Source: Betaproteobacteria bacterium (GTDB taxonomy: Bacteria; Pseudomonadota; Gammaproteobacteria; Burkholderiales; Burkholderiaceae_F). Taken from it: a DNA stretch of 64,000 nt. Under the pieces are notes generated by a model. That model was not told where the DNA came from. It saw nothing but the letters and a program-made list of their open reading frames with translations, and did no database searches. The DNA is taken from contig BOKW01000007.1 in NCBI GenBank assembly GCA_016861185.1, positions 1 to 64,000 on the forward strand, in the 5' to 3' direction. This document shows positions 52,619-61,664 of the stretch, in pieces. The translations under genes and the position numbers were made by a program. Position 1 is the first letter of the stretch. Every line of letters starts with the position of its first letter.

Positions 52619-54131
52619 AAAGGCGCCGCGCGCGCCCGGCCGCGAACGCAGCGAGCAGCAGCGCCGCGATGACGGCGAGCGCCGGCCAATCGCCGAAGCG
52701 CACGTAAGGCGTGGTGCCGACATGGCCGCGCACCTCGCCGTCGAGCGCGCCCTCGGTGTTGAACGGCAACTGCGCGACGACGCGGCCGCGCGCGTCGACG
52801 ATCGCGGTCGCCCCGGTGTTGGTCGCGCGCAGCATCGGCCGGCCGGTTTCGAGCGCCCGCAGCCGCGAGATCTGCAGGTGCTGCGCGAGCGCGATCGAAT
52901 CGTCGAACCACGCGAGGTTCGACAGGTTCAGCAGCAGCGTCGGCGCGTTGCCGGGGTCCTTCCACGCGTCGATGATCTCGGCGCCGAACAGGTCCTCGTA
53001 GCAGATGTTGACGGCGATGCGCTGGCCGGCGAGCGCCAGCGGCGGCTGATACTTCGCCCCGCGCTCCTGGTCGCCGATCGGGATCGCCATCAGGTCGACG
53101 AACCAGCGGAAGCCGAAAGGAATGAACTCGCCGAACGGCACGAGGTGTCGTTTGCTGTAGCGCTGCGGTTGCGCGCCGGGCGCCAGTCCGATCGCGCTGT
53201 TGTAGTAGCGGCCGGGCGGGTCCTCGATGAACACGCCGAAGACGAGCGCGCTCGCGCGCGCGGCGGTGTACTCGAGCAGGTCGCGCGTGACGAAGTCGGG
53301 GAGATAGGCGAGCGGCAGCGGAAACACCGACTCCGGCAGCACGACGAGATCCGCACGCGCACCGGCGCGCATCAGCTTGAGATGCGTGTCGTGCGCACGC
53401 TGCAGGCCCCCGGGACCGAATTTGAGGTTCTGCGGGATGTTGCCCTGGACCAGCCGCACGCGGATCGGCTCTCCGGCCGCCTGCGTCCACTCGATTCGCC
53501 GCAGCGCCTCGCCGCCGGCGAGCGCGGCGGCGAGCAGCGCGATCGAAATCGCCGCAATCGCACGCGATTGACGGCGCAGCAGCGCGACCAGCGCACCCGC
53601 GACGAGTGCGGCGAGCAAGCTGAGGCCGTAGACGCCGGCGACCGGCGCGAAGCCAGCCAGCGGCGTATCGGTGTGCGCGTAGCCGCCCGCAATCCATGGA
53701 AAGCCGGTGAACACGACGCCGCGCAGCCACTCGGTCGCGACCCAAGCCGCGGGCAGCGCGAGCAGCGGTCGCAACGACGATGATGGACCGAAGCGGGTCG
53801 CCGCCCACAGCGCGAGCGCCGGAAACAGTGCCAGCAGCGCCGCGAACGCGAGCGTGGCGAGCGCTGCGAGCCAAGCCCACATGCCGCCGTAGACGTGCAT
53901 GCTGATGTAGACCCACGACACGCCGACGCCGAACCAGCCGAGCCCGAAGGCGAAGCCCGCCACTGCCGCCTGCCGCGCGCTGTGCGCGGAGTCCGCAAGC
54001 GCGAACAACGCGGCGAGCGCGAGCACCTGCAGCCAGCCCTGATTCCACGGCGCGAACGAGAGCGCGTGCGCCGCACCGAGCAGCGCGCCGGCAAGGGCTT
54101 GCAGGGGGAAGGAGAGGACGAAGACGGGCAC
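52617..54131 (-). CDS. lnt: Lnt, apolipoprotein N-acyltransferase
   Basis: Lnt adds the third acyl chain to lipoproteins such as Pal. The 504-residue protein has six or seven N-terminal membrane helices and then a nitrilase-like periplasmic domain. The catalytic triad reads Glu 267 (VLPESVF), Lys 327 (YSKRHLVPFGE) and Cys 377 (VNICYEDLFG). A final membrane helix lies near the C-terminus (LAVIAALLLAAFAAG). The stop codon overlaps the terminal base pairs of the palindromic element, so the last residues may have been reset by its insertion. It lies downstream of corC. Confidence 0.96.
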   Translation of the reverse strand: MPVFVLSFPLQALAGALLGAAHALSFAPWNQGWLQVLALAALFALADSAHSARQAAVAGFAFGLGWFGVGVSWVYISMHVYGGMWAWLAALATLAFAALLALFPALALWAATRFGPSSSLRPLLALPAAWVATEWLRGVVFTGFPWIAGGYAHTDTPLAGFAPVAGVYGLSLLAALVAGALVALLRRQSRAIAAISIALLAAALAGGEALRRIEWTQAAGEPIRVRLVQGNIPQNLKFGPGGLQRAHDTHLKLMRAGARADLVVLPESVFPLPLAYLPDFVTRDLLEYTAARASALVFGVFIEDPPGRYYNSAIGLAPGAQPQRYSKRHLVPFGEFIPFGFRWFVDLMAIPIGDQERGAKYQPPLALAGQRIAVNICYEDLFGAEIIDAWKDPGNAPTLLLNLSNLAWFDDSIALAQHLQISRLRALETGRPMLRATNTGATAIVDARGRVVAQLPFNTEGALDGEVRGHVGTTPYVRFGDWPALAVIAALLLAAFAAGRARRL

Positions 54132-54243
54132 GCGGGCGCCGGCGGGGCGAAGTCGGCGCGCAGTCTACCTGCGCACCCGCTAGACGCCCGCGTCGAACGA
54201 CTTACCGAGCGTTCAGGAGTCGCGTGACAGCTTGAACGCTCGG

Positions 54244-54400
54244 CCCCCTCACCCCGCCCCTCTGTGGGCCTGCGGCCCATCCCGCTCCCGGCTTTCGCCG
54301 GGAGCGGGACCGCCACGATGTAGCGTCCTGCGCCCTGCGGGCTGGTCCCTCAAGGGGAGAGGGGAGGTTTGAGCAGCAAACGGTCGCTTACCGTTTGCTG
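54244..54400. repeat. Palindrome-rich gap between corC and lnt
   Basis: A perfect 12-bp stem CCCGCTCCCGGC/GCCGGGAGCGGG lies at 54281-54308, flanked by CCCCTCACCCC-type and GGGGAGAGGGG sequences like those at 12205 and 30351. A separate 10-bp hairpin CAGCAAACGG/CCGTTTGCTG lies at 54374-54400, just past the corC stop. Neither is followed by a T-run on the minus strand. The 277-base gap holds no gene. Confidence 0.7.
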
Positions 54401-54408
54401 AAACGGCA

Positions 54409-55305
54409 CTAAGCGTGCTGGCGCGCGGCTTCGACTTCCGCGAACTCGCGCGCGACGGTCTTGGGCACGCGCGCCACCTGGAACAGGTGCGCCTGGCGCG
54501 CGTCGGCGCGCAGAACCTCGAAGCGCACGCCGTCCAGTTCGAGCGTGTCCCCGCGGCGCGGCACGCGGCCGAATTGGTCGGTGACGAAGCCGCCGATCGT
54601 GTCGAAGTCCTCGTCCGGGAACTGCGTGCCGAAGGTCTCGTTGAACGCCGCGATTTCGGTCAGCGCCTTGACGCGATAGCGGCCGTCGCGCTCGGCGACG
54701 ATGTTGTCGGCTTCCTCGTCGAGGTCGTATTCGTCCTCGATGTCGCCGACAATCTGCTCGAGGATGTCCTCGATCGTGATCAGGCCGGCCACGCCGCCGT
54801 ATTCGTCGACGACGATCGCCATGTGGTTGCGGTTGGCGCGGAAGTCCTTCAGCAGCACGTTCAGCGGCTTGCTTTCCGGCACGAACACGGCCGGCCGCAG
54901 CATCGAGCGGACGTCGAAGTTCTCGTCGTGGTAGTAGCGCAGCAGGTCCTTGGCGAGCAGGATGCCGATCACGTGGTCGCGGTTGCCTTCGATCACCGGG
55001 AAGCGCGAATGCGCCGTATCGATCACGCGCGGGATCCAGGTCTTCGGGTCCTCGGCGATGTCGATCACGTCCATCTGCGGGCCCGGCACCATCAGGTCGC
55101 GCGCACGCAGTTCGGACACCTGCAGCACGCCTTCGATCATCGACAGCGCGTCGGCGTCGAGCAGGTTGCGCTCGTGCGCCTCATGCAGCGCTTCGAGCAG
55201 CTCTTCGCGGTTTTCGGGTTCTCGGGTGATGAACGCGATCAGGCGTTCGATCAGGGAGCGTTGGTTCTGGGACGTCGACGGGCGACCCTGCGGAGGTTCT
55301 GACAT
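54409..55305 (-). CDS. corC: CorC family CBS-domain transporter-associated protein
   Basis: This protein belongs to the CorC/HlyC family, linked to magnesium and cobalt efflux. The 298-residue protein has no membrane segment. It has two CBS domains (ARDLMVPGPQMDVIDI, SRFPVIEGNRDHVIGILLAKDLLRYY; NRNHMAIVVDEYGGVAGLITIEDILEQIVGDIEDEYD) and the C-terminal transporter-associated domain (YRVKALTEIAAFNETFGTQFPDEDFDTIGGFVTDQFG). ATG 55305 is preferred over 55353 because MSEPPQGRPSTSQNQ fits the usual start. It lies between ybeY and lnt, as in E. coli. Confidence 0.92.
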   Translation of the reverse strand: MSEPPQGRPSTSQNQRSLIERLIAFITREPENREELLEALHEAHERNLLDADALSMIEGVLQVSELRARDLMVPGPQMDVIDIAEDPKTWIPRVIDTAHSRFPVIEGNRDHVIGILLAKDLLRYYHDENFDVRSMLRPAVFVPESKPLNVLLKDFRANRNHMAIVVDEYGGVAGLITIEDILEQIVGDIEDEYDLDEEADNIVAERDGRYRVKALTEIAAFNETFGTQFPDEDFDTIGGFVTDQFGRVPRRGDTLELDGVRFEVLRADARQAHLFQVARVPKTVAREFAEVEAARQHA

Positions 55306-55452
55306 TTTCGTCGGGCGCGGCGACCGGCCCGGCTGTTGGGACGCGACGAGCATATCCGATGCGCCTGTGCTGGCAATGCCGGCTTTTTCGTACCCGCGCT
55401 GCGGTACCCGGCGGCCGGCGAACGGCGCGCAATGCAGTAAGCCTGCGCTAAC

Positions 55453-55935
55453 TTACGTGTACGGGTCGGCGACGCGAAGCTTGGCCAGTAATTCGACCTC
55501 CCGCGCCTCCATTGCGCGTGCTTCGGCGGGCCGCCGATGGTCGTAGCCCTGCGCGTGCAGCGTGCCGTGGATCACGAGGTGCGCGAGGTGCGCGCGTAAG
55601 GGTTTGCCCTGTTCGCGAGCTTCGCGCCGGACCACTGGCACGCAGATCGCGATGTCGGCGACGACCCGCGGCCGCTGCGCATAGTCGAAGGTCAGCACGT
55701 TGGTCGCGTAGTCGCGGCCGCGGAAGGCGCGGTTCAGCCGCCGGCTTTCGCGTGCGTCGACGAAGTTCAGTGCGATCTCGGCGTCGCGCTCGAGCGCGAG
55801 TTGCACCCAGCGACGCAGCGTGCGGCGCATCGGCAGCCCGGCGAACTCGTCGCGGCCGTGAATCGACAGCGCGAGCCGCGTCACAGGACGCCCCGCGCGT
55901 TGCGCTTCGCCCTTGCGACGGCCCGGCGGGCTCAT
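55453..55935 (-). CDS. ybeY: YbeY, endoribonuclease for rRNA maturation
   Basis: YbeY is a zinc-dependent RNase involved in 16S rRNA 3' processing. The 160-residue protein shows RLNRAFRGRDYATNVLTFDY and the metal motif HLVIHGTLHAQGYDH (H3xH5xH pattern). The N-terminal SPPGRRKGEAQRAGRP adds a basic tail. Its ATG overlaps the phoH stop by four bases, so the two are coupled. Confidence 0.96.
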   Translation of the reverse strand: MSPPGRRKGEAQRAGRPVTRLALSIHGRDEFAGLPMRRTLRRWVQLALERDAEIALNFVDARESRRLNRAFRGRDYATNVLTFDYAQRPRVVADIAICVPVVRREAREQGKPLRAHLAHLVIHGTLHAQGYDHRRPAEARAMEAREVELLAKLRVADPYT

Positions 55936-56957
55936 GGCGCCGCGCGCGAGCGGCGCGGCGCGGGCGGGTTGAGGCTCTCGGCTTTTTCGTAGGCCTCGAC
56001 GATGCGCGCCACGAGCGGATGCCGAACGACGTCGGCCGCGGTGAAATAGGTGAACGCGATGCCCCGCACCCCGCGCAGGATGTGCTGCGCTTCGATCAGG
56101 CCGGAAGAGTTGCCGCGCGGCAAATCGATCTGCGTGACGTCGCCGGTGACCACCGCCTTGCTGCCGAAACCGATGCGCGTCAGGAACATCTTCATCTGCT
56201 CGGGCGTCGTGTTCTGCGCCTCGTCGAGGATCACGAACGCCTGGTTCAGCGTGCGGCCGCGCATGTAGGCGAGCGGCGCGATTTCGATCGTCTGGCGCTC
56301 CAGCAGCCGCTGCGTCTTGTCGAAGCCGAGCAGATCGAACAGCGCGTCGTACAGCGGCCGCAGATACGGGTCGACCTTCTGCGCAAGGTCGCCGGGCAGG
56401 AAGCCGAGCCGCTCGCCCGCTTCGACCGCCGGCCGCGTCAGCACGATGCGCTTGACCACGTCGCGCTCGAGCGCGTCGACTGCGCAGGCCACCGCCAGAT
56501 ACGTCTTGCCGGTGCCGGCCGGGCCGATCGAGAACGCGATGTCGTGCTCGAGGATCGCCTGGATGTAGTCGCGCTGACGCGGCGTGCGGCCGTGCAGGTC
56601 GCGTCGGCGCGTGTGCAGCTCGGGCAGCGTCGTGTCGTCGACCTCGGCCTCGACTTCGGCCGCGCGCGCCGCCGCGCGTTTGCGGCCGCGGTTCTCGACG
56701 AAGTAGAGCTGGATGTCGTCGACCGAAATCGGCCGCTGCGCGCGCGCGAGGAAGTGCTCGAGCACCGCGATCGCCTGCTGCGCGTGCTCCTGCGCGCCTT
56801 CGATGCGGAACTGGTGGCCGCGCCGCCTGATCGAGACGTCGAGTTCGGTTTCGATCTGCCGCAGGTTGCCGTCGAGTGCGCCCGTCAGGTTGGCGAGTTG
56901 CGAGTTGTCCGCGTCGGCCGAATAGGCCAGCACCTTGGCGGCGGCTTTGCGTGCCAC
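55932..56957 (-). CDS. phoH: PhoH family ATPase (YbeZ)
   Basis: This cytoplasmic ATPase of 341 residues is usually paired with YbeY. The Walker A motif is GPAGTGKTYLAV and Walker B is AFVILDEAQNTTPEQMKMFLTRIG. TGDVTQIDLPRGNSSGL is also diagnostic. The N-terminal 100 residues hold a KH-like RNA-binding region (NLRQIETELDVSIRRRGHQFRIEG). It starts seven bases after miaB. Confidence 0.96.
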   Translation of the reverse strand: MARKAAAKVLAYSADADNSQLANLTGALDGNLRQIETELDVSIRRRGHQFRIEGAQEHAQQAIAVLEHFLARAQRPISVDDIQLYFVENRGRKRAAARAAEVEAEVDDTTLPELHTRRRDLHGRTPRQRDYIQAILEHDIAFSIGPAGTGKTYLAVACAVDALERDVVKRIVLTRPAVEAGERLGFLPGDLAQKVDPYLRPLYDALFDLLGFDKTQRLLERQTIEIAPLAYMRGRTLNQAFVILDEAQNTTPEQMKMFLTRIGFGSKAVVTGDVTQIDLPRGNSSGLIEAQHILRGVRGIAFTYFTAADVVRHPLVARIVEAYEKAESLNPPAPRRSRAAP

Positions 56958-56964
56958 GCGGGTT

Positions 56965-58320
56965 TCAGGCGGCGAGCGCCGATTCGCGCAGCACGACCTC
57001 GCCGCGCAGCGAGTGCGGCAGCGCCTGCGTGATGCGCACGTCGATCATTTGTCCGACGAGCTGCTGCGCACGTGGACCGCCGGCGAAGTTGACGATGCGG
57101 TTGTTTTCGGTGCGGCCCATCAGCTCGCGGCCGTCCTTCTTCGACGGGCCTTCGACCAGGATGCGCTGCGTGGAGCCGACCATCGCCGCGCTGATGCGCG
57201 CGGCGTGTTCGTTCAAGAGCGCCTGCAGCCGCTGCAGGCGCGCGAGCTTGACCTCGTGCGGCGTGTCGTCGTGCAGCTCGGCGGCCGGTGTGCCCGGGCG
57301 GCGGCTGTAGACGAACGAGAAGCTGGCGTCGAAGCCGACGTCGTCGACCAGCTTGAGCGTCTTCGCGAAGTCCTCTTCGGTTTCGCCCGGAAAGCCGACG
57401 ATGAAGTCCGACGACAGCGAAATGCCGGGACGCACCGCGCGCAGCCGGCGGACGATCGACTTGTACTCGAGCGTGGTGTAGCCGCGCTTCATCGCCGCCA
57501 GCACGCGATCCGAGCCCGCCTGCACCGGCAGGTGCAGGTGGCTCACCAGCTTCGGCAGCCGCGCGTAGGCGTCGATCAGTCGCTGCGTGAATTCCTTCGG
57601 ATGCGAGGTCGTGTAGCGAATGCGCTCGATGCCGGGGATCTCGTGCACGTACTCGAGCAGCAGGGCGAAGTCCGCTGTCTCGCCCGTACCCATGCGGCCG
57701 CGGTAGGCGTTGACGTTCTGACCGAGCAGCGTGATTTCCCTGACGCCCTGGTCGGCGAGATCGGCGATCTCCGTCAGCACGTCGTCGAGCGGCCGCGACA
57801 CCTCCTCGCCGCGCGTGTACGGGACGACGCAGAAACTGCAGTACTTGCTGCAGCCCTCCATGATCGACACGAACGCGCTCGCGCCGTCGACGCGCGGCGG
57901 CGGCAGATGGTCGAACTTCTCGATCTCCGGGAACGAAACGTCGACTTGCGGTGCGCCGGTCGCGCGACGCCGCTCGATCAGCGCGGGAAGGCGATGCAGC
58001 GTCTGCGGACCGAAAACGATGTCCACGTACGGCGCGCGCTCGACGATCGCAGTACCTTCCTGGCTCGCCACGCAGCCGCCGACGCCTATCACGAGATCGG
58101 GGTTCCTCTTCTTCAGATGCTTGACGCGGCCGAGGTCGGAGAAGACCTTCTCCTGTGCCTTCTCGCGTACCGAGCAGGTGTTGAACAGAATGACATCGGC
58201 CTCGGCCGGATCCTCGGTCGGCGTCATGCCTTCCGCGGCGGCGAGCACGTCGGCCATCCGAGCCGAGTCGTACTCGTTCATCTGGCAGCCGAACGTGCGG
58301 ATGTAGACCTTGCGGTTCAT
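56965..58320 (-). CDS. miaB: MiaB, tRNA methylthiotransferase
   Basis: MiaB is a radical-SAM enzyme that adds a methylthio group to i6A37 in tRNA. The 451-residue protein has the N-terminal cluster-binding cysteines in [16 protein letters not shown] and [10 protein letters not shown]. The radical-SAM motif is CSKYCSFC ([18 protein letters not shown]). A C-terminal TRAM domain is present ([28 protein letters not shown]). ATG at 58320 gives the family N-terminus. It lies just after the small exported protein. Confidence 0.97.
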   Translation of the reverse strand: MNRKVYIRTFGCQMNEYDSARMADVLAAAEGMTPTEDPAEADVILFNTCSVREKAQEKVFSDLGRVKHLKKRNPDLVIGVGGCVASQEGTAIVERAPYVDIVFGPQTLHRLPALIERRRATGAPQVDVSFPEIEKFDHLPPPRVDGASAFVSIMEGCSKYCSFCVVPYTRGEEVSRPLDDVLTEIADLADQGVREITLLGQNVNAYRGRMGTGETADFALLLEYVHEIPGIERIRYTTSHPKEFTQRLIDAYARLPKLVSHLHLPVQAGSDRVLAAMKRGYTTLEYKSIVRRLRAVRPGISLSSDFIVGFPGETEEDFAKTLKLVDDVGFDASFSFVYSRRPGTPAAELHDDTPHEVKLARLQRLQALLNEHAARISAAMVGSTQRILVEGPSKKDGRELMGRTENNRIVNFAGGPRAQQLVGQMIDVRITQALPHSLRGEVVLRESALAA

Positions 58321-58327
58321 CGCGACT

Positions 58328-58648
58328 TCAGCGCTGCGGTCCGCTGCGCTCGACGCCCGGAGCCGCGTCCACGATCCAGACTGTCCGGACCAGGCCCTGC
58401 GCATCGAGCTCGTAGCGCACCGGCGTTCCGGCCGGAACGAGATTGGGTGTGACGGTCAGGTTGTTCGCATTGAGGATGCGTGCACCGGGCGCAAGACGGA
58501 ACTGCTTGCCGTCGATGCTCACCAGCGGAAGCTGCAGCGCGGTGAAGCGGCCCTTCGGTGCGTCGGCCGGAATCTTGCGCGCGGCCTGCGCGGCGACGCC
58601 ACCGGCGAAAAGCAGGGCGACGAGCAACGTCAGCAAGCGCGAGATCAT
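58328..58648 (-). CDS. Small exported protein of unknown function
   Basis: The 106-residue protein begins with a signal peptide ([22 protein letters not shown]). The mature part, about 84 residues, includes [59 protein letters not shown] and reads as a small beta-rich domain. I do not recognise a named family. It lies between tRNA-Met and miaB on the same strand, so it may be transcribed from the tRNA promoter or its own. The longer open frame upstream overlaps the tRNA gene and is rejected. Confidence 0.8.
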   Translation of the reverse strand: MISRLLTLLVALLFAGGVAAQAARKIPADAPKGRFTALQLPLVSIDGKQFRLAPGARILNANNLTVTPNLVPAGTPVRYELDAQGLVRTVWIVDAAPGVERSGPQR

Positions 58649-58666
58649 GCGGATCCGGAAGAGAGG

Positions 58667-58743
58667 TGGTGGCGGATCAGGGACTCGAACCCCGGACACA
58701 AGGATTATGATTCCTCTGCTCTAACCAGCTGAGCTAATCCGCC
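58667..58743 (-). tRNA. tRNA-Met (CAT anticodon, elongator type)
   Basis: On the minus strand the gene begins GGCGGATTAGCTCAGCTGG and ends ATCCGCC-A-CCA. The cloverleaf is complete: acceptor GGCGGAT/ATCCGCC, D arm GCTC/GAGC, anticodon loop ATCATAA giving CAT, T arm CGGGG-TTCGAGT-CCCTG with one non-pair. The paired first acceptor base shows that it is not the initiator. An isoleucine tRNA with lysidine also reads CAT and cannot be fully excluded, but the acceptor matches elongator Met of related bacteria. Confidence 0.93.
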
Positions 58744-58780
58744 TGCCGAAGCAAACTCCGCCGGGCGGCGGAGGGCGCGA

Positions 58781-58809
58781 ATTATCGACGCTGACCGCAG
58801 TGCGGTCAA
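58781..58809 (-). promoter_or_regulatory. Sigma-70 promoter of tRNA-Met
   Basis: On the minus strand -35 TTGACC (58804-58809) and -10 GATAAT (58781-58786) are 17 bases apart. TCGCGCC follows the -10. The arrangement matches the tRNA-Lys promoter almost base for base in the hexamers and discriminator. Confidence 0.8.
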
Positions 58810-59083
58810 ATGACGCGGATGTCCGTGAGCGAGCGCCGCGGGCGCGCGGCGACAACTTGCCACGACGTAGCGAGTTGCGGCGAAGGCTGAGCTGCGCGTA
58901 GCGCAGGTCAAGCGTCGCGCAGCGACGCGGCCGAAGCCAACGGAAACAGCCGCGTCATTCCGGTTTCGCAAAGCCGAGCCTGCCCCCGCGAAGGCGGGGC
59001 ACCGGGTTCCAGTCCAAACCAACGCGAGCGGGTTTCCGCCTGCTCCCGAGCGGCCCGCCAAGCCAGTCACGCAGCAGCCCCAC
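58810..59083. other. Gene-free region with a CCCCGCGAAGGCGGGG palindrome
   Basis: Between the tRNA-Met promoter and the sensor kinase stop no gene is supported. A hairpin CCCCGC-GAAG-GCGGGG at about 58984-58999 is flanked by GTCATTC (58954) and GGGTTCCAG (59004), a layout typical of a widely dispersed intergenic repeat. GC-rich short palindromes (GCGTCGCGCAGCGACGC) lie around 58910. None has a T-run. Confidence 0.55.
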
Positions 59084-60694
59084 TCACGCAATCGGCAGCG
59101 TCGGCGGGCTCGTCAGCGTGTGCGTGAACTCCACGCTGATCAAAGTCCCGGGCAGACCGGGTTCGGTTCCGCGCGGGTTGTCGCCGAGACGCAGCAGCGC
59201 ATCGTGCTGCTCGGCGATCTCGCGCACGATCGCGAGCCCCAGCCCGCTGCCGTCGACGTTGGTGCCAAGGACGCGGTAGAAGCGCTCGAACACGAGCTGG
59301 CGCTCGTGCTCGGCGATCCCCGGTCCCGTGTCCTCAACCTCGAGGAAGGCCGAACCGGACTCGGACGCCGTGCGCACCCGTACCGTGACGCTGCCCTGTT
59401 CAGGCGTATAGCGCAGGGCGTTGTCGACGAGGTTCTTCAGCAGCTCGCGCACCAGCACGGCCATCCCGATGATTCGCACCGGCCGATTCGGTCCTTCGAA
59501 GCCGAGATCGATGCATCGCGTCTGTGCGAGCGGATAGCATTCGCGCACCAGTTCGCGCGCCAGCGGAACCAGGTCGATCGCTTCGAACGCGCGCAGGTCG
59601 GTCGCGTGATGTTCGGCCCTGGCCAGCGCGAGCAACTGGTTGATCAGGTGGGTGGCACGCTCGGTCGACGCCGCGATCTGGCGCAGGCTGCGCTTCAGTT
59701 GTTGGGGATCGGTCTCGCGCAGTGCGAGCTCGGCCTGCGTGCGCAGCCCCGCGAGCGGCGTCTTCATCTGATGCGCGGCGTCGGCGGTGAAACGCCGCTG
59801 CGTCTGCAGGTTCTGCGCCATGCGCTCGAGCAGCTCGTTGAACGAATTGACGAGCGGTGCCAGCTCTTCGGGCGCGGCTTGCGGATCGATCGGGGACAGA
59901 TCGTCGGGCCGCCGCGCCCGAATGCGCGCCTGCAGCGAGTTCAGCGGCGCCAGTCCGCGCGACAGCCCGAACCACACCAGGATCACCGCGATCGGCAGCA
60001 CGACGAACTGCGGCACGATGACGCCGCGGATGATCTCGTTGGCGAGCTGCGAGCGCTTCTCGAGCGTCTCGGCGACCTGCACCAGTACGGGCTGGCCGCC
60101 CTTGGCGTTGCGGAACTCGACCCAAGTGTAGGCGATGCGCACTTCGGTGCCGCGGATCTGGTCGGAGCGGAACTTGACCCGGCCGGGCGTGGGCGCGTCG
60201 TTCTCGTCGGGGATCGGCAAGTCGCGGTCGCCGGCGACGAATTCGCCGCGCAGCCCGAGCAACATGTAGTACGTGCTGTCGATCGTGTCGGCGTGCAGGA
60301 GTTGGTGCGCCGGCAGCGGCAGTTGCAGCGCGACCTGCCCCTTGAACTCCTTGACGTGGTCGGCCAGCAGCTCGAGGCGCTCGCCGAGGGTGCGGTCGAA
60401 CGGCGCGTTGGCGATCGACTGCGCGACCAGATAGGTGACGGTGACGCTCATCGGCCACAGCAGCAGCAGCGGCGCGAGCATCCAGTCGAGGATCTCGCCG
60501 AACAGCGAACGCTGCTCGCCGGTCCGCCGCAGCGGATTGAAGCCGGTCGGCGCCTTTTCGCCGGTCGATGCGCGCCGCGCGGCACCGGGTGTGAGCGCCG
60601 AGGCGAGCGCGCGCATGTTGGCGCGCCAGCCGGGCCGGGCCGACGGCGGTTGCGGCGCAGGCAGCGCCGCGGGATCGACGGTTTCGTCGGGCAT
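59084..60694 (-). CDS. Two-component sensor histidine kinase (TctE-like)
   Basis: This inner-membrane sensor has 536 residues. A 70-residue disordered start precedes the first membrane helix (about 72-92). A periplasmic domain of about 130 residues follows, then the second helix (225-245). The cytoplasmic part has a HAMP-like region, the H-box RRFTADAAHQMKTPLAGLRTQ with phospho-accepting His 308, N-box LLKNLVDNALRYTPE, G1 EVEDTGPGIAEHE and G2 GSGLGLAIVREIAEQ. It is of the TctE type that often senses carboxylates; the ligand is unknown. The response regulator gene lies upstream. Confidence 0.93.
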   Translation of the reverse strand: MPDETVDPAALPAPQPPSARPGWRANMRALASALTPGAARRASTGEKAPTGFNPLRRTGEQRSLFGEILDWMLAPLLLLWPMSVTVTYLVAQSIANAPFDRTLGERLELLADHVKEFKGQVALQLPLPAHQLLHADTIDSTYYMLLGLRGEFVAGDRDLPIPDENDAPTPGRVKFRSDQIRGTEVRIAYTWVEFRNAKGGQPVLVQVAETLEKRSQLANEIIRGVIVPQFVVLPIAVILVWFGLSRGLAPLNSLQARIRARRPDDLSPIDPQAAPEELAPLVNSFNELLERMAQNLQTQRRFTADAAHQMKTPLAGLRTQAELALRETDPQQLKRSLRQIAASTERATHLINQLLALARAEHHATDLRAFEAIDLVPLARELVRECYPLAQTRCIDLGFEGPNRPVRIIGMAVLVRELLKNLVDNALRYTPEQGSVTVRVRTASESGSAFLEVEDTGPGIAEHERQLVFERFYRVLGTNVDGSGLGLAIVREIAEQHDALLRLGDNPRGTEPGLPGTLISVEFTHTLTSPPTLPIA

Positions 60695-60739
60695 CGTCGG
60701 TCGGATTATCGGCGCCGCGGCCGCGCGGCGCGGACGCCG

Positions 60740-61477
60740 CTATGCCGCGCCCGGCGGCACGGCGCCCGGCTGCGCCGGGCCGACTGCCGGCGCGTCGTTG
60801 GCCGCCTCGGCGGCGACGCGTTCGAGGCAATAGCCTAGTCCGCGGACCGTGGCGATGCGGATGCCGCCGGGCTCCAGCTTCTTGCGCAAGCGGTGGACGT
60901 AGACCTCGATGGCGTTGTTGCTGACCTCTTCGCCCCATTCGCACAGATGGTCGACGAGCTGCTCCTTGCTGACGACGCGCCCGGCTCGTTGCAGCAGGAC
61001 TTCCAGCAGGCCGAGTTCGCGGGCCGAAAGCTCGAGCGGCTGCTCGTTGATCATCGCGACGCGGCCTGCCTGATCGAGCGCCAGTGCGCCGTTGCGCAGC
61101 ACGCTCTGACTGGCGCCGAGCGCGCGGCGCGTCAACGCGCGAACGCGCGCTTCGAGCTCGGACAGCGCGAAGGGTTTGGCCATGTAGTCGTCGGCGCCGA
61201 GGTCGAGCCCGCGCACGCGTTGTTCGACGCTGTCGGCGGCCGTCAGAATCAGCACGGGCACCTTGGAGTTGCGCGCGCGCAGCCGACGCAAGACTTCCAA
61301 CCCGGACAGCTTCGGCAGACCGAGGTCGAGGATCAGCAGATCGAAGGGTTGGGCAGTGAGCGCCGTGTCGGCCTCCTCGCCCGTGGTCACCACGTCGACC
61401 GCGTAGCCGCCGGCGCGCAGCGAGCGCGACAGGCCGTCGGCCAGCACCGGATCGTCTTCGGCGATGAGGATGCGCAC
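60740..61477 (-). CDS. OmpR-family response regulator (TctD-like)
   Basis: The 245-residue regulator has a receiver domain with phospho-accepting Asp 51 (LLILDLGLPKLSG), acidic pocket AEDDP and Lys 101 (YMAKPF). The C-terminal winged helix shows LSARELGLLEVLLQRAGRVVSKEQLVDHL and SNNAIEVYVHRLRKKLEPGGIRIATVRGLGY. It should be phosphorylated by the kinase encoded 45 bases downstream. It is divergent from recA. A TAGACT-GCCGCGG element lies upstream on the minus strand. Confidence 0.95.
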   Translation of the reverse strand: MRILIAEDDPVLADGLSRSLRAGGYAVDVVTTGEEADTALTAQPFDLLILDLGLPKLSGLEVLRRLRARNSKVPVLILTAADSVEQRVRGLDLGADDYMAKPFALSELEARVRALTRRALGASQSVLRNGALALDQAGRVAMINEQPLELSARELGLLEVLLQRAGRVVSKEQLVDHLCEWGEEVSNNAIEVYVHRLRKKLEPGGIRIATVRGLGYCLERVAAEAANDAPAVGPAQPGAVPPGAA

Positions 61478-61635
61478 TTGATATGCTGCAAGCCGCCTTG
61501 GCGCGGACTTCGATGCCGAGGTCCTTGCGCGGGCGGGTTCTCCCTTGCCGCGGCAGTCTAGGCAGCGGGTTCGCCCGCTGCAAGCCGCAGGGCAGCAGCG
61601 TGCGTCGTTGCCGCGTTGCGCATCCGTGGGGGTGC

Positions 61636-61664
61636 TTGACGCCGATACTGAATGAAACTACAGT
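61636..61664 (+). promoter_or_regulatory. recA promoter
   Basis: A -35 TTGACG (61636-61641) and a -10 TACAGT (61659-61664) are separated by 17 bases. The -10 overlaps the end of LexA box 1, so bound LexA would block RNA polymerase, the expected SOS control. Confidence 0.8.

Noticed and set aside
54374..54400. Rho-independent terminator of corC
   Set aside because: The hairpin is perfect but is followed by CTCAAACC rather than a T-run on the minus strand, so it is listed only as a repeat/hairpin.
58649..58699. Longer start for the small exported protein before miaB
   Set aside because: The longer frame would run through the tRNA-Met gene and place 17 charged or proline-rich residues before a clean signal peptide.
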